Part shown: positions 1 to 6,719 of the stretch, piece after piece | Layout of the letters: every line of letters starts with the position of its first letter | Numbering within the stretch: position 1 is the stretch's first letter | Source: Acidobacteriota bacterium | GTDB taxonomy: Bacteria > Acidobacteriota > UBA890 | Length of the DNA: 13,334 nt | Assembly (NCBI GenBank): GCA_022563115.1 | Contig: JADFNY010000054.1 | Location: 1-13,334 of the forward strand | Reading direction: 5' to 3' | Position numbers and translations under genes: made by a program | Notes under the pieces: model-generated | The model's input: only the letters and a program-made list of their open reading frames with translations | Databases searched by the model: none | What the model was told of the DNA's origin: nothing

Positions 1-202
1 CCAGGCTGAGCCTGCTCTGGAACGGCTTGGGAATCGCCGCGATGCCGTTCATGCCGTTGAACAGCCAGCCTTCGGTGAGGACCACGGTGCTCGCGATGAT
101 CGAGACCACCAGCATGACCATGGCCTGGAAGTCGCGCCGGGCGGGCCGCAGCGCGAACGACCCGACGATCCAGGCGAGTGCGGCCCCGGCCGCCGCGGCC
201 AC
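1..202 (-). pseudogene. Fragment of a LivM-type branched-chain amino-acid ABC permease
   Basis: Read on the minus strand from 202 down to 1, an uninterrupted frame of about 67 codons starts V-A-A-A-A-G and continues through a hydrophobic helix, then ALRPARRDFQAM, a second hydrophobic helix, then WLFNGMNGIAAIPKPF. This order matches the middle of LivM permeases: the helix before the conserved LR-x-R-x-D/GY-F-A stretch, the helix after it, and the NG-x-x-GI-x-x-IP-P loop. In a LivM of about 300 residues this is roughly residues 80-150. The N-terminal part that should lie at higher coordinates is absent, because that DNA is nuoC in the other direction. The gene may continue leftward out of the window. 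It is either a truncated remnant from a rearrangement or foreign sequence joined by assembly error. The family call rests on motif recall only. Confidence 0.55.
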
Positions 203-890
203 GGACTCCGAGGAGCCGGAGGCGGAGGAGCCCGTTGCGCCGCAGCCTGACCCGCTCGTCACCGCCCTCGTGGGGCAGTTTCCCAGCGGCGTCGAGCAGG
301 AAGGCGAGGACGCGGCCGGCGCCCCGATCGTTCGGGTCGGCGTCGATAACCTGATCGAAGTCCTCACCTGGCTGCGCGACAGCGACTCGACCAAGTTCGA
401 CTATCTGGCCAGCTTGACGGTCATCGATTGGACCGAGCGGGCGCCGCGTTTCGACGTCGTCTATCACCTCTATTCCCTCGGCGCGAACCACTTCATGACC
501 GTCAAGGTCGGTTGCGACGACGGCGAAGGGGTTCCCAGCGCCACCGACATCTGGGGCGCGGCGAACTGGCACGAGCGTGAAGCGTACGACCTCTACGGGG
601 TCGAGTTCCTGGGGCACCCCGAGTTGGAGCGTATCTTCCTGCCGGAGGACTGGGAGGGGTTTCCGCTGCGCAAGGACTATCCGCTGGAAGGTCCCAATCT
701 GGAGCTGTTGACCCGCCAACAGGCGGCGTTCCGGGGCGGCCGTTTCGACCGTATTCGCGGTGACTACGAGATGACCGAGCAGGAGCGGCAGTTGGCGAGC
801 CCCGGCATCGTCGGTGCGTTGTGGACGCCGAAGCCCGAAACACCCGAACCGGCCGCGTCCGAGGAATCCGGCGAGCCGGAGGAAAGCTAG
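27..890 (+). CDS. nuoC: NADH-quinone oxidoreductase subunit C (start unresolved)
   Basis: NuoC is the 30-kDa peripheral subunit that docks NuoD onto the arm of complex I. With numbering from the TTG at 27, recognisable NuoC begins near D75-P-L-V. The family signature spans about 181-220 (WHEREAYDLYGVEF, then R202, then the FPLRKDYPL end). The frame is open to the left edge of the window. Residues 1 to about 58 are the exact antisense of a LivM permease fragment, so every Met in that stretch is suspect. After the junction the only usual start codon before the conserved domain body is GTG at 270, which would clip the first helix. The true start is therefore probably lost at the join. A very acidic segment (residues 60-70) precedes the domain, and a Pro/Glu-rich tail (about 268-287) follows it. 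The stop is TAG at 888-890, and nuoD starts 21 nt later. Identity is certain; the 5' end is not. Confidence 0.85.
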   Translation: MGIAAMPFMPLNSQPSVRTTVLAMIETTSMTMAWKSRRAGRSANDPTIQASAAPAAAATDSEEPEAEEPVAPQPDPLVTALVGQFPSGVEQEGEDAAGAPIVRVGVDNLIEVLTWLRDSDSTKFDYLASLTVIDWTERAPRFDVVYHLYSLGANHFMTVKVGCDDGEGVPSATDIWGAANWHEREAYDLYGVEFLGHPELERIFLPEDWEGFPLRKDYPLEGPNLELLTRQQAAFRGGRFDRIRGDYEMTEQERQLASPGIVGALWTPKPETPEPAASEESGEPEES

Positions 891-911
891 TACACGGAGT
901 TTGTCGAGAAC

Positions 912-2012
912 ATGCTGAGAACGCACGAGATGGAACTGAACATGGGGCCGCAGCACCCGTCGACGCACGGCGTGCTCCGCCTCATCCTCTATCTCGACGG
1001 CGAGACCATCGTCGACTGCAAGCCGGTCATCGGCTACCTGCACCGCGGTACCGAAAAGCTGTGCGAGACGCGCAACTACTACAAGAACGTTCCGTTCACC
1101 GATCGCACCGACTACCTGGCGGCGCCGAACGGCAACCTCGGCTACTGCGAGACGGTCGAGAAGCTCGGCGGCTACGAGGTTTCGGAGCGAGCCCAGTTCG
1201 TGCGCACGGCGATTTGCGAGCTGTCGCGCATGGCGTCCCACCTGATGTGGCTCGGCACCCACGCCATGGACATCGGCGCCCAGACGATGCTCATGTGGAC
1301 GATCCGTGAGCGCGAGGTCATTCTCGACTTCTTCGAAGCGGCTCTGGGCGATCGGCTGACGACCACGGCATTTCGGCCCGGCGGGCTGCGCCGAGACCTG
1401 CCGGATGGCTGGATCCAAGCAGTCTTGGGCTTCTGCGCCACCTTCCCGGATCGCATCGACGAATACGAGCTGCTGCTCTCGAAGAACCGCATCTGGATCG
1501 ACCGTACCGTCGGCGTCGGCCTGATCAGCGCCGAGGACGCGATCGATATGGGGCTGTCGGGGCCGCTGCTGCGGGGCTCCGGTGTCGCCTACGACGTCCG
1601 CAAGGCGATGCCCTACGCCGCCTACGACAAGGTCGACTTCGAAATCGCGGTCAGCAACGACTGCGACTCCTACGGACGTTACGTGATTCGCCTCAAGGAG
1701 ATGCGCGAGTCGACGAAGATCGTCGAGCAATGCTTGCGCGAGCTGCCCGACGGTCCGATCACCGGCAAAGTGCCCAAAGTCTTGAAGATCGAGGCCGGCA
1801 AAGAGGTCTATCACCAGATCGAGGCGCCGCGCGGCGAGCTCGGCTACTACATCGTCGCGGACGGCAGCGACAAGCCGTACAAGTGCAAGATTCGCGCCCC
1901 CTCCTTCGTGAACCTGGCGGCGATCACACAGATGGTCAAGGGTCTACTCATCGCCGACGTGGTGACGGTCATCGGCAGCATCGACATCGTGCTCGGAGAC
2001 GTTGACCGATGA
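912..2012 (+). CDS. nuoD: NADH-quinone oxidoreductase subunit D
   Basis: This is the 49-kDa subunit of complex I. With NuoB it forms the quinone-reduction site at the base of the peripheral arm. The 366-residue product carries the N-terminal hallmark MGPQHPSTHGVLR at 11-23. H19 and Y68 (in DRTDYLA) have the same 49-residue spacing as the His38/Tyr87 quinone-head ligands described for Thermus Nqo4. The protein ends in GDVDR, matching the usual G-[ED]-VDR terminus. The start is ATG 912, with CGGAG at 895-899 as a rather distant ribosome-binding site; ATG 930 would also keep the hallmark. The stop overlaps the nuoH start (ATGA at 2009-2012), indicating translational coupling. It is slightly shorter than many NuoD proteins (about 400 residues) because the N-terminal leader is short. 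Confidence 0.97.
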   Translation: MLRTHEMELNMGPQHPSTHGVLRLILYLDGETIVDCKPVIGYLHRGTEKLCETRNYYKNVPFTDRTDYLAAPNGNLGYCETVEKLGGYEVSERAQFVRTAICELSRMASHLMWLGTHAMDIGAQTMLMWTIREREVILDFFEAALGDRLTTTAFRPGGLRRDLPDGWIQAVLGFCATFPDRIDEYELLLSKNRIWIDRTVGVGLISAEDAIDMGLSGPLLRGSGVAYDVRKAMPYAAYDKVDFEIAVSNDCDSYGRYVIRLKEMRESTKIVEQCLRELPDGPITGKVPKVLKIEAGKEVYHQIEAPRGELGYYIVADGSDKPYKCKIRAPSFVNLAAITQMVKGLLIADVVTVIGSIDIVLGDVDR

Positions 2013-3058
2013 ACAACACCTGGTTGTCGGACTACGTCATCATCCCGCTGATCCTGATCCTGGCGATCCTGGCCATCTTCCCGCTGCTCGTCGGCTACAT
2101 CGTCTACGTCGAGCGCAAGGTTCTGGCGTTCATCCAGAGCCGCCTCGGGCCGATGCGGGTCGGGCCCTACGGGCTGCTGCAGCCGATCGCCGACGCCCTC
2201 AAGCTGCTGACCAAGGAAGACATCGCGCCGCGCAACGCAGACGTGTTCGTGTTCAAGATCGCGCCGATCATCCTCCTGGTCATCGGCTTCACCGGGCTCG
2301 CGTTCTTGCCGATGGGCGAGGGCTTCGAGCTGTTCGGCTACGACGTCAGCTTGAGCATCGTCGACGTCAACGTCGGCGTGCTCTTCCTGCTCGCGATCAT
2401 GAGCCTGTCAACCTACTCGTTGGTGCTCGGCGGCTGGGCAAGCAACTCGAAGTACCCGCTGCTCGGGGCGCTGCGCTCGGCGGCCCAGATGGTGTCCTAC
2501 GAGGTCGCCTTGACGTTCACGATCCTCGCCACGCTGCTGCTCGCCGGCACCCTGTCGATGAGCGGCATCATCGACGCACAGCGAGAGGCGGGCCTCTGGT
2601 ACATCTTCGTTCAGCCCGTCGGCTTCGTGTTGTTCATCATCGCCATGGTCGCCGAAACCAACCGCCTGCCCTTCGATCTTCCCGAGGCCGACACCGAGCT
2701 GGTGGCGGGCTATTTTACCGAGTACTCGGGCTTCCGCTGGTCGTTCTTCATGCTCGGTGAGTACGCCGCGATGGTCGTGATGAGCGGCTTGCTGGTAACG
2801 CTTTACCTGGGCGGCTGGATGCGCCCGTTCCCGAACGTCGAGTTGCTGTCGTTTCTCGACTTCATCCCCGGCTTCACCTGGTTCGTCCTCAAGGTCGGGT
2901 TCTTCATCTATTTCTTCATCTGGCTGCGTGGCACCTACCCGCGTTACCGCTACGACCAACTGATGGGACTCGGGTGGAAGGTCTTCATTCCGGTGTCGAT
3001 CGCCAACCTTTTCATCACCGCTCTGGCGATCATCGTCATGGATTCTGTCTTCGGCTAA
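2009..3058 (+). CDS. nuoH: NADH-quinone oxidoreductase subunit H
   Basis: NuoH is the membrane subunit joining the quinone cavity to the proton-pumping arm. The 349-residue product has about eight or nine membrane segments. Family marks are YVERKVLAFIQSRLGP (33-48), GLLQPIADALKL (55-66) and the acidic funnel AETNRLPFDLPEADTELVAG (215-234), with E216, D223, E226, D228 and E230. RGTYPRYRYDQLM is near the C-terminus. The start ATG overlaps the nuoD stop by 4 nt. Unlike the E. coli or Thermus arrangement, nuoH follows nuoD directly; nuoE, nuoF and nuoG are not between them. Confidence 0.97.
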   Translation: MNNTWLSDYVIIPLILILAILAIFPLLVGYIVYVERKVLAFIQSRLGPMRVGPYGLLQPIADALKLLTKEDIAPRNADVFVFKIAPIILLVIGFTGLAFLPMGEGFELFGYDVSLSIVDVNVGVLFLLAIMSLSTYSLVLGGWASNSKYPLLGALRSAAQMVSYEVALTFTILATLLLAGTLSMSGIIDAQREAGLWYIFVQPVGFVLFIIAMVAETNRLPFDLPEADTELVAGYFTEYSGFRWSFFMLGEYAAMVVMSGLLVTLYLGGWMRPFPNVELLSFLDFIPGFTWFVLKVGFFIYFFIWLRGTYPRYRYDQLMGLGWKVFIPVSIANLFITALAIIVMDSVFG

Positions 3059-3091
3059 CCGCCACGACAGACAACTACTGAGAGTACGGAA

Positions 3092-3538
3092 ATGCCGGCA
3101 CCAGAAAAAAGCTGGGCGGCAACCGCGCTGTTCACCGACCTGATCACCGGTCTGTGGACGACGTTGCGCTACACCTTCAAACCCAACGTGACCGTGCGCT
3201 ATCCGCTCGAGCGCAGCGTGCTTCATCCGAACTTCCGCGGCATCCTGCGGGTCGACGACGACCTGTGCATCGCCTGCTTCCTGTGCGAGAAGATCTGCCC
3301 GGACAACTGCATCGTTCTCGAGGGTGAGAAGGGCCTCGGCAAGGGCTCGAAGTACGCCACCTACTTCTACCTCGACCACGCGCGTTGCCTGTTTTGCGGG
3401 CTGTGCGAAGAGGTCTGCCCGGTCGACGCTATCTATCACTCCAACGAATTCGAGGGCGCAGTGTTCAACCGCGCCGACCTGGTCCACGACCTCGCGATCC
3501 TTCACAAGGGACACGCGATCGTCCACTACGAGCGCTGA
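3092..3538 (+). CDS. nuoI: NADH-quinone oxidoreductase subunit I, 2x[4Fe-4S]
   Basis: This 8Fe ferredoxin-like subunit passes electrons from the peripheral arm toward cluster N2 and quinone. The 148-residue product has two complete CxxCxxCxxxCP motifs: C59, C62, C65, C69 and C99, C102, C105, C109. The N-terminal segment GLWTTLRYTFKPNVTVRYP (20-38) is typical of NuoI and anchors it at the membrane surface. GAGAG at 3080-3084 lies 7 nt before ATG 3092. The gap after nuoH is 33 bp. No cysteine is missing, so both clusters should form. Confidence 0.97.
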   Translation: MPAPEKSWAATALFTDLITGLWTTLRYTFKPNVTVRYPLERSVLHPNFRGILRVDDDLCIACFLCEKICPDNCIVLEGEKGLGKGSKYATYFYLDHARCLFCGLCEEVCPVDAIYHSNEFEGAVFNRADLVHDLAILHKGHAIVHYER

Positions 3539-3540
3539 AC

Positions 3541-4065
3541 GTGTCATCAGCAGCCTTCTACCTCATCTCGGCGATCATCCTCGGCGGCGCCCTGGCCATG
3601 ATTACGAGCCGCAGTTTGGTGCGCTCGGTGATCTGGATGGTGGTGTCGTTCGTCGGCGTCGGCGCCCTGTTCCTGCTGCTCGAGGCCGAATTCATCGCCG
3701 CCGTGCAGATCCTCGTCTACGCCGGCGGCATCGTCGTCCTGTTCCTTTTCGTGGTCATGCTCGTCAACCTCGACGAGTTGCAACGCGTGGAGTACCTGCA
3801 CCGGCAATGGTTGCCGGCGGTGTTGCTCATCTGCCTGCTGCTGGCCGAGCTCGGTTTCATGATGTGGGCCGGCGCCGGGGACACCGTGGTGCCCCTACCG
3901 GACCAAGACCAGCTTGACGCCGTCTTGCGCAGCGTCAGGGGCGGCAACGTCGAGACCATCGGCATGACCCTGTACACCGATTACATCCTGCCGTTCGAGG
4001 TGGTCTCCGTGCTGTTGCTGGTGGCCATGATCGGGGCGATCTACCTGGCGAAGGAGCGGGTCTGA
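3541..4065 (+). CDS. nuoJ: NADH-quinone oxidoreductase subunit J (GTG start)
   Basis: NuoJ is a small membrane subunit of complex I whose third helix takes part in coupling. I place the start at GTG 3541, 2 nt after the nuoI stop. This gives 174 residues beginning V/M-S-S-A-A-F-Y-L, directly in the first hydrophobic helix, as usual for NuoJ. A longer frame from 3385 would merely read through nuoI in another frame, and ATG 3598 would remove the first helix. The signature VQILVYAGGIVVLFLFVVML (55-74) contains Y60 and the Gly pair of the kinked third helix. About five membrane segments are visible. The stop is 1 nt before nuoK. Confidence 0.93.
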   Translation: MSSAAFYLISAIILGGALAMITSRSLVRSVIWMVVSFVGVGALFLLLEAEFIAAVQILVYAGGIVVLFLFVVMLVNLDELQRVEYLHRQWLPAVLLICLLLAELGFMMWAGAGDTVVPLPDQDQLDAVLRSVRGGNVETIGMTLYTDYILPFEVVSVLLLVAMIGAIYLAKERV

Positions 4066-4066
4066 C

Positions 4067-4375
4067 ATGGACGGCGTCGGACTGAATCACTACCTGCTGC
4101 TCTCCGCGACGCTCTTTGCCATCGGCGCCATCGGCGTGTTAGTGCGGCGCAACGTGATCCTCGTGCTGATGTCGCTCGAGCTCATGTTCAACGCCGCCAA
4201 CATCAACCTGGTCGCGGTGTCGTACTTCCGTCCGGACCTCACCGGGCAAATCTTCTCGATCTTCACCATTACCGTCGCCGCCGCCGAGATCACCGTCGGC
4301 CTGGGCTTGGTGATCGCTTTGTTCCGCAACAAGGAAGCGATCAACGTCGACGAGTTCAATCTGCTGAAAGGCTGA
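4067..4375 (+). CDS. nuoK: NADH-quinone oxidoreductase subunit K
   Basis: This MrpC-like three-helix membrane subunit forms part of the fourth proton path of complex I. The product is 102 residues, the usual family length. The two essential membrane glutamates are present: E38 in LMSLELMFNAANINL and E74 in AAAEITVGLGL. They are 36 residues apart, as are E36 and E72 in the E. coli protein. AAGGAG at 4051-4056, inside the end of nuoJ, is a good ribosome-binding site 10 nt before ATG 4067. The next gene, nuoL, starts 9 nt after the stop. Confidence 0.97.
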   Translation: MDGVGLNHYLLLSATLFAIGAIGVLVRRNVILVLMSLELMFNAANINLVAVSYFRPDLTGQIFSIFTITVAAAEITVGLGLVIALFRNKEAINVDEFNLLKG

Positions 4376-4384
4376 TCCGGAACC

Positions 4385-6532
4385 GTGCCCGACTTCTTGG
4401 ACCTATTCTGGCTCATCCCGCTGGTTCCCCTGGTCGGCGTCACCGTCAACGGGCTGCTCGGCAGGCGAATCAAGAGCGAGAAGGTCATCGCCACGATCGC
4501 CTGCGCCACGATCCTCACGTCGTTCATCCTGTCGGCGGGCGCCGTCTACGAGCTGGCGCAACTCCCGGTGGAAGAGCGCCACGTGGAGATCGTCCTCTAC
4601 GAGTGGATTCCGTCGGGGGTCGCCCATCTGAGCGACGACGCCTTGTACGCGGAGTCAGCGACCTTCAGCATCCCGTTCGCCTTCCTGCTCGATCCGTTGT
4701 CAGCGGTGATGATCCTGGTGGTGACCGGCGTCGGCTCACTGATCCACATCTACGCCGCCGGCTACATGCACGGCGATAAGGGCTACTACAGGTTCTTCAC
4801 CTACCTGAACCTGTTCGTGTTCTTCATGCTGATCCTGGTGCTCGGCAACTCCTACGGCCTGATGTTCATCGGCTGGGAGGGGGTCGGCCTGTGTTCGTAT
4901 CTGCTGATCGGCTACTACATCGGCAAACGCTCGGCGGGTGACGCCGGCAAGAAGGCGTTCATCGTCAACCGCATCGGCGACCTCGGCTTCATCCTCGGCA
5001 TTTTCACCGTCTTCTTCACCTTCGGCAGCCTCCAGTACCTCGAGGTCTTCGAGCGGGCGCAAGAGTTCGAGGTCGGCGCCGGCGCCATCACCGCGGCGTG
5101 TTTGTTCTTCTTGATCGGGGCCATCGGCAAGAGCGCTCAGATCCCGCTGTTCGTCTGGCTGCCCGACGCCATGGAAGGCCCGGCGCCGGTGTCGGCGCTC
5201 ATTCACGCCGCCACCATGGTGACCGCCGGGATCTACATGATCGCCCGCTCCAGCGCCTTGTTCACGCTATCGCCGATCGCCATGGCCGCGGTCGCGACGG
5301 TGGGGGCAGCGACCGCGCTGATGGCCGCGACCATCGCGCTGGTGCAAAACGACATCAAGCGGGTGCTCGCCTACTCGACCGTCAGCCAGCTCGGCTACAT
5401 GGTGATGGCGTGCGGCGTCGGCGCCTTCTCGGTCGGCGTCTTTCACCTCGTAACGCACTCCTTCTTCAAGGCGTTGCTGTTCCTCGGCGCCGGCTCCGTC
5501 ATGCACGCCCTGTCCGACGAGCTCGACATGTGGAAGATGGGCAACGTCAAGAAGTACATGCCCACCACCCACTGGACGTTCCTGGTCGGCTGTCTGGCGA
5601 TCGCCGGAATCCCCGGCCTGGCGGGGTTCTTCTCCAAGGACGAAATCCTGTGGTACGCGTGGTCCGGACCGCACGGGCACCCGATCTTCTGGGCCGTCGG
5701 CACGCTGGTCGCCGGGCTCACCGCCTTCTACATGTTCCGCATGTACTTCCTCGTCTTCCAGGGCACGTCGCGCATGGATCCGCAGGTCGAGGAGCACGCT
5801 CACGAGAGCCCCAGGGCGATGACGGTGCCGCTGATGGTGCTCGCGGTGCTGTCGATCTTCGGCGGTTACATCGGCATCCCGGGCGTTCTGCGCGTCGGCC
5901 CGCTCGCCTCGCTGCACGAGCGCTTCAACCTCCTCGAGTGGCTCGCCCCGTCGCTGGGCGGCGAATCCCATGCCGCCGTCGCGGCGGCCCGCGATTCGCT
6001 GCTGGCGTCGGCCCAGCCGGCAATCGGCTTCTTGCAAGAGGCCGAGCAGGTCGCCGAGGAAGCCGGCCACGGCCTCGAGCTGGTACTCATGCTGATCTCG
6101 ACCATCGTCGCGCTCGCCGGCGTCGGCTTCGCCTACTTCATCTACGTCAAGATGCCGCGCCGCGCCGACGTTCTGTACCAGCGCTTCCAGGGCGCCTACC
6201 GGGTCCTGTGGAACAAGTACTACGTCGACGAGTTGTACGACGCGTTGTTCGTCAACCGCACCAAGGACGCCGGCGATGCCCTCTGGGTGATCGACGACGC
6301 CCTGCTCGACGGGCTCGTCAACGCCACCGGCAACGCCACCAGGAGGAGTGCGTCCGCCAGCGTGGCGTTCGACGACATGGTCGTCGACGGCGCCGTCAAC
6401 GCTGTGGGCGATGAGCTTTCCCGGTCGTCGCGCATTCTCCGCGGCTGGCAGACAGGCTACGTGCAGAACTACGCACTGATCATCGCACTGGGAATTTTCG
6501 TCATTATTAGCGCTTATCTGTTTCTACCCTGA
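4385..6532 (+). CDS. nuoL: NADH-quinone oxidoreductase subunit L (GTG start)
   Basis: NuoL is the distal antiporter-like proton pump of complex I and carries the long lateral helix HL. The 715-residue product starts at GTG 4385. The residues expected for proton transfer are visible: E165 in FIGWEGVGLCSYLL, K249 in IGKSAQIPL, H274 in SALIHAATMV, K362 in THSFFKALL and K418 in FFSKDEIL. After the antiporter core there is a long, partly polar stretch (about 470-670) and a last hydrophobic helix (about 693-714), fitting the lateral-helix plus terminal anchor architecture. The length is at the upper end for NuoL. The stop at 6530-6532 is followed by the unusual nuoL-nuoM gap. Confidence 0.97.
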   Translation: MPDFLDLFWLIPLVPLVGVTVNGLLGRRIKSEKVIATIACATILTSFILSAGAVYELAQLPVEERHVEIVLYEWIPSGVAHLSDDALYAESATFSIPFAFLLDPLSAVMILVVTGVGSLIHIYAAGYMHGDKGYYRFFTYLNLFVFFMLILVLGNSYGLMFIGWEGVGLCSYLLIGYYIGKRSAGDAGKKAFIVNRIGDLGFILGIFTVFFTFGSLQYLEVFERAQEFEVGAGAITAACLFFLIGAIGKSAQIPLFVWLPDAMEGPAPVSALIHAATMVTAGIYMIARSSALFTLSPIAMAAVATVGAATALMAATIALVQNDIKRVLAYSTVSQLGYMVMACGVGAFSVGVFHLVTHSFFKALLFLGAGSVMHALSDELDMWKMGNVKKYMPTTHWTFLVGCLAIAGIPGLAGFFSKDEILWYAWSGPHGHPIFWAVGTLVAGLTAFYMFRMYFLVFQGTSRMDPQVEEHAHESPRAMTVPLMVLAVLSIFGGYIGIPGVLRVGPLASLHERFNLLEWLAPSLGGESHAAVAAARDSLLASAQPAIGFLQEAEQVAEEAGHGLELVLMLISTIVALAGVGFAYFIYVKMPRRADVLYQRFQGAYRVLWNKYYVDELYDALFVNRTKDAGDALWVIDDALLDGLVNATGNATRRSASASVAFDDMVVDGAVNAVGDELSRSSRILRGWQTGYVQNYALIIALGIFVIISAYLFLP

Positions 6533-6540
6533 ATGAGGTT

Positions 6541-6707
6541 CTAGTGGCCTATAACAGAAGAATCGCCAGCGTCTGGCCGGCTCGCGCGGCCTCGTGCGGC
6601 ATTGCGCCTCCTCGCCATATGCGCCGCTATGACTGCGTCGGCGCGCCTTGCCCGCGGCCGCGATTACTCGCCCAGCCACTAACGACTCCTCTGTTAAAGG
6701 CCACTAG
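6541..6707. mobile_element. MITE-like palindromic element with 17-bp terminal inverted repeats
   Basis: CTAGTGGCCTATAACAG (6541-6557) and CTGTTAAAGGCCACTAG (6691-6707) are inverted copies with a single mismatch. The symmetry continues inward: 6558-6571 pairs with 6677-6690 at 9 of 14 positions, then patchy GC-rich pairing reaches a central hairpin near 6617-6632. The whole 167 bp can fold as a rod. It holds no credible reading frame and fills nearly all of the only long gap in an otherwise compact operon. CTAG at both outer ends could be a 4-bp target duplication; removing the element with one CTAG would leave a 24-bp nuoL-nuoM gap, like its neighbours. The alternative is a resident structured RNA or processing element. 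The repeat structure is seen directly; mobility is inferred. Confidence 0.6.
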
Positions 6708-6710
6708 GAG
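6707..6710 (+). promoter_or_regulatory. nuoM ribosome-binding site at the edge of the palindromic element
   Basis: GGAG at 6707-6710, preceded by TA, lies 9 nt before ATG 6720. Its first G is the last base of the right inverted-repeat arm, so the element boundary falls inside the Shine-Dalgarno sequence. If the right arm is base-paired in mRNA, nuoM initiation could be affected. Confidence 0.6.
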
Positions 6711-6719
6711 CCCTAGCCG

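Noticed and set aside
3385..3540. Longer NuoJ with 52 extra N-terminal residues
   Set aside because: The extra part is nuoI read in another frame; GTG 3541 gives a normal NuoJ N-terminus.
2408..3547. A 379-codon open frame on the minus strand across nuoH and nuoI
   Set aside because: It is antisense to two certain genes, is rich in D/E/H/R/Q of the kind produced by high-GC complement reading, and shows no domain.
5098..6414. A 438-codon open frame on the + strand inside nuoL
   Set aside because: It is an out-of-frame Arg/His/Gly-rich shadow of nuoL with no recognisable motif.
6533..6544. A minimal reading frame ATG-AGG-TTC-TAG right after the nuoL stop
   Set aside because: Four codons arising by chance at the element border; there is no reason to think it matters beyond possible reinitiation.
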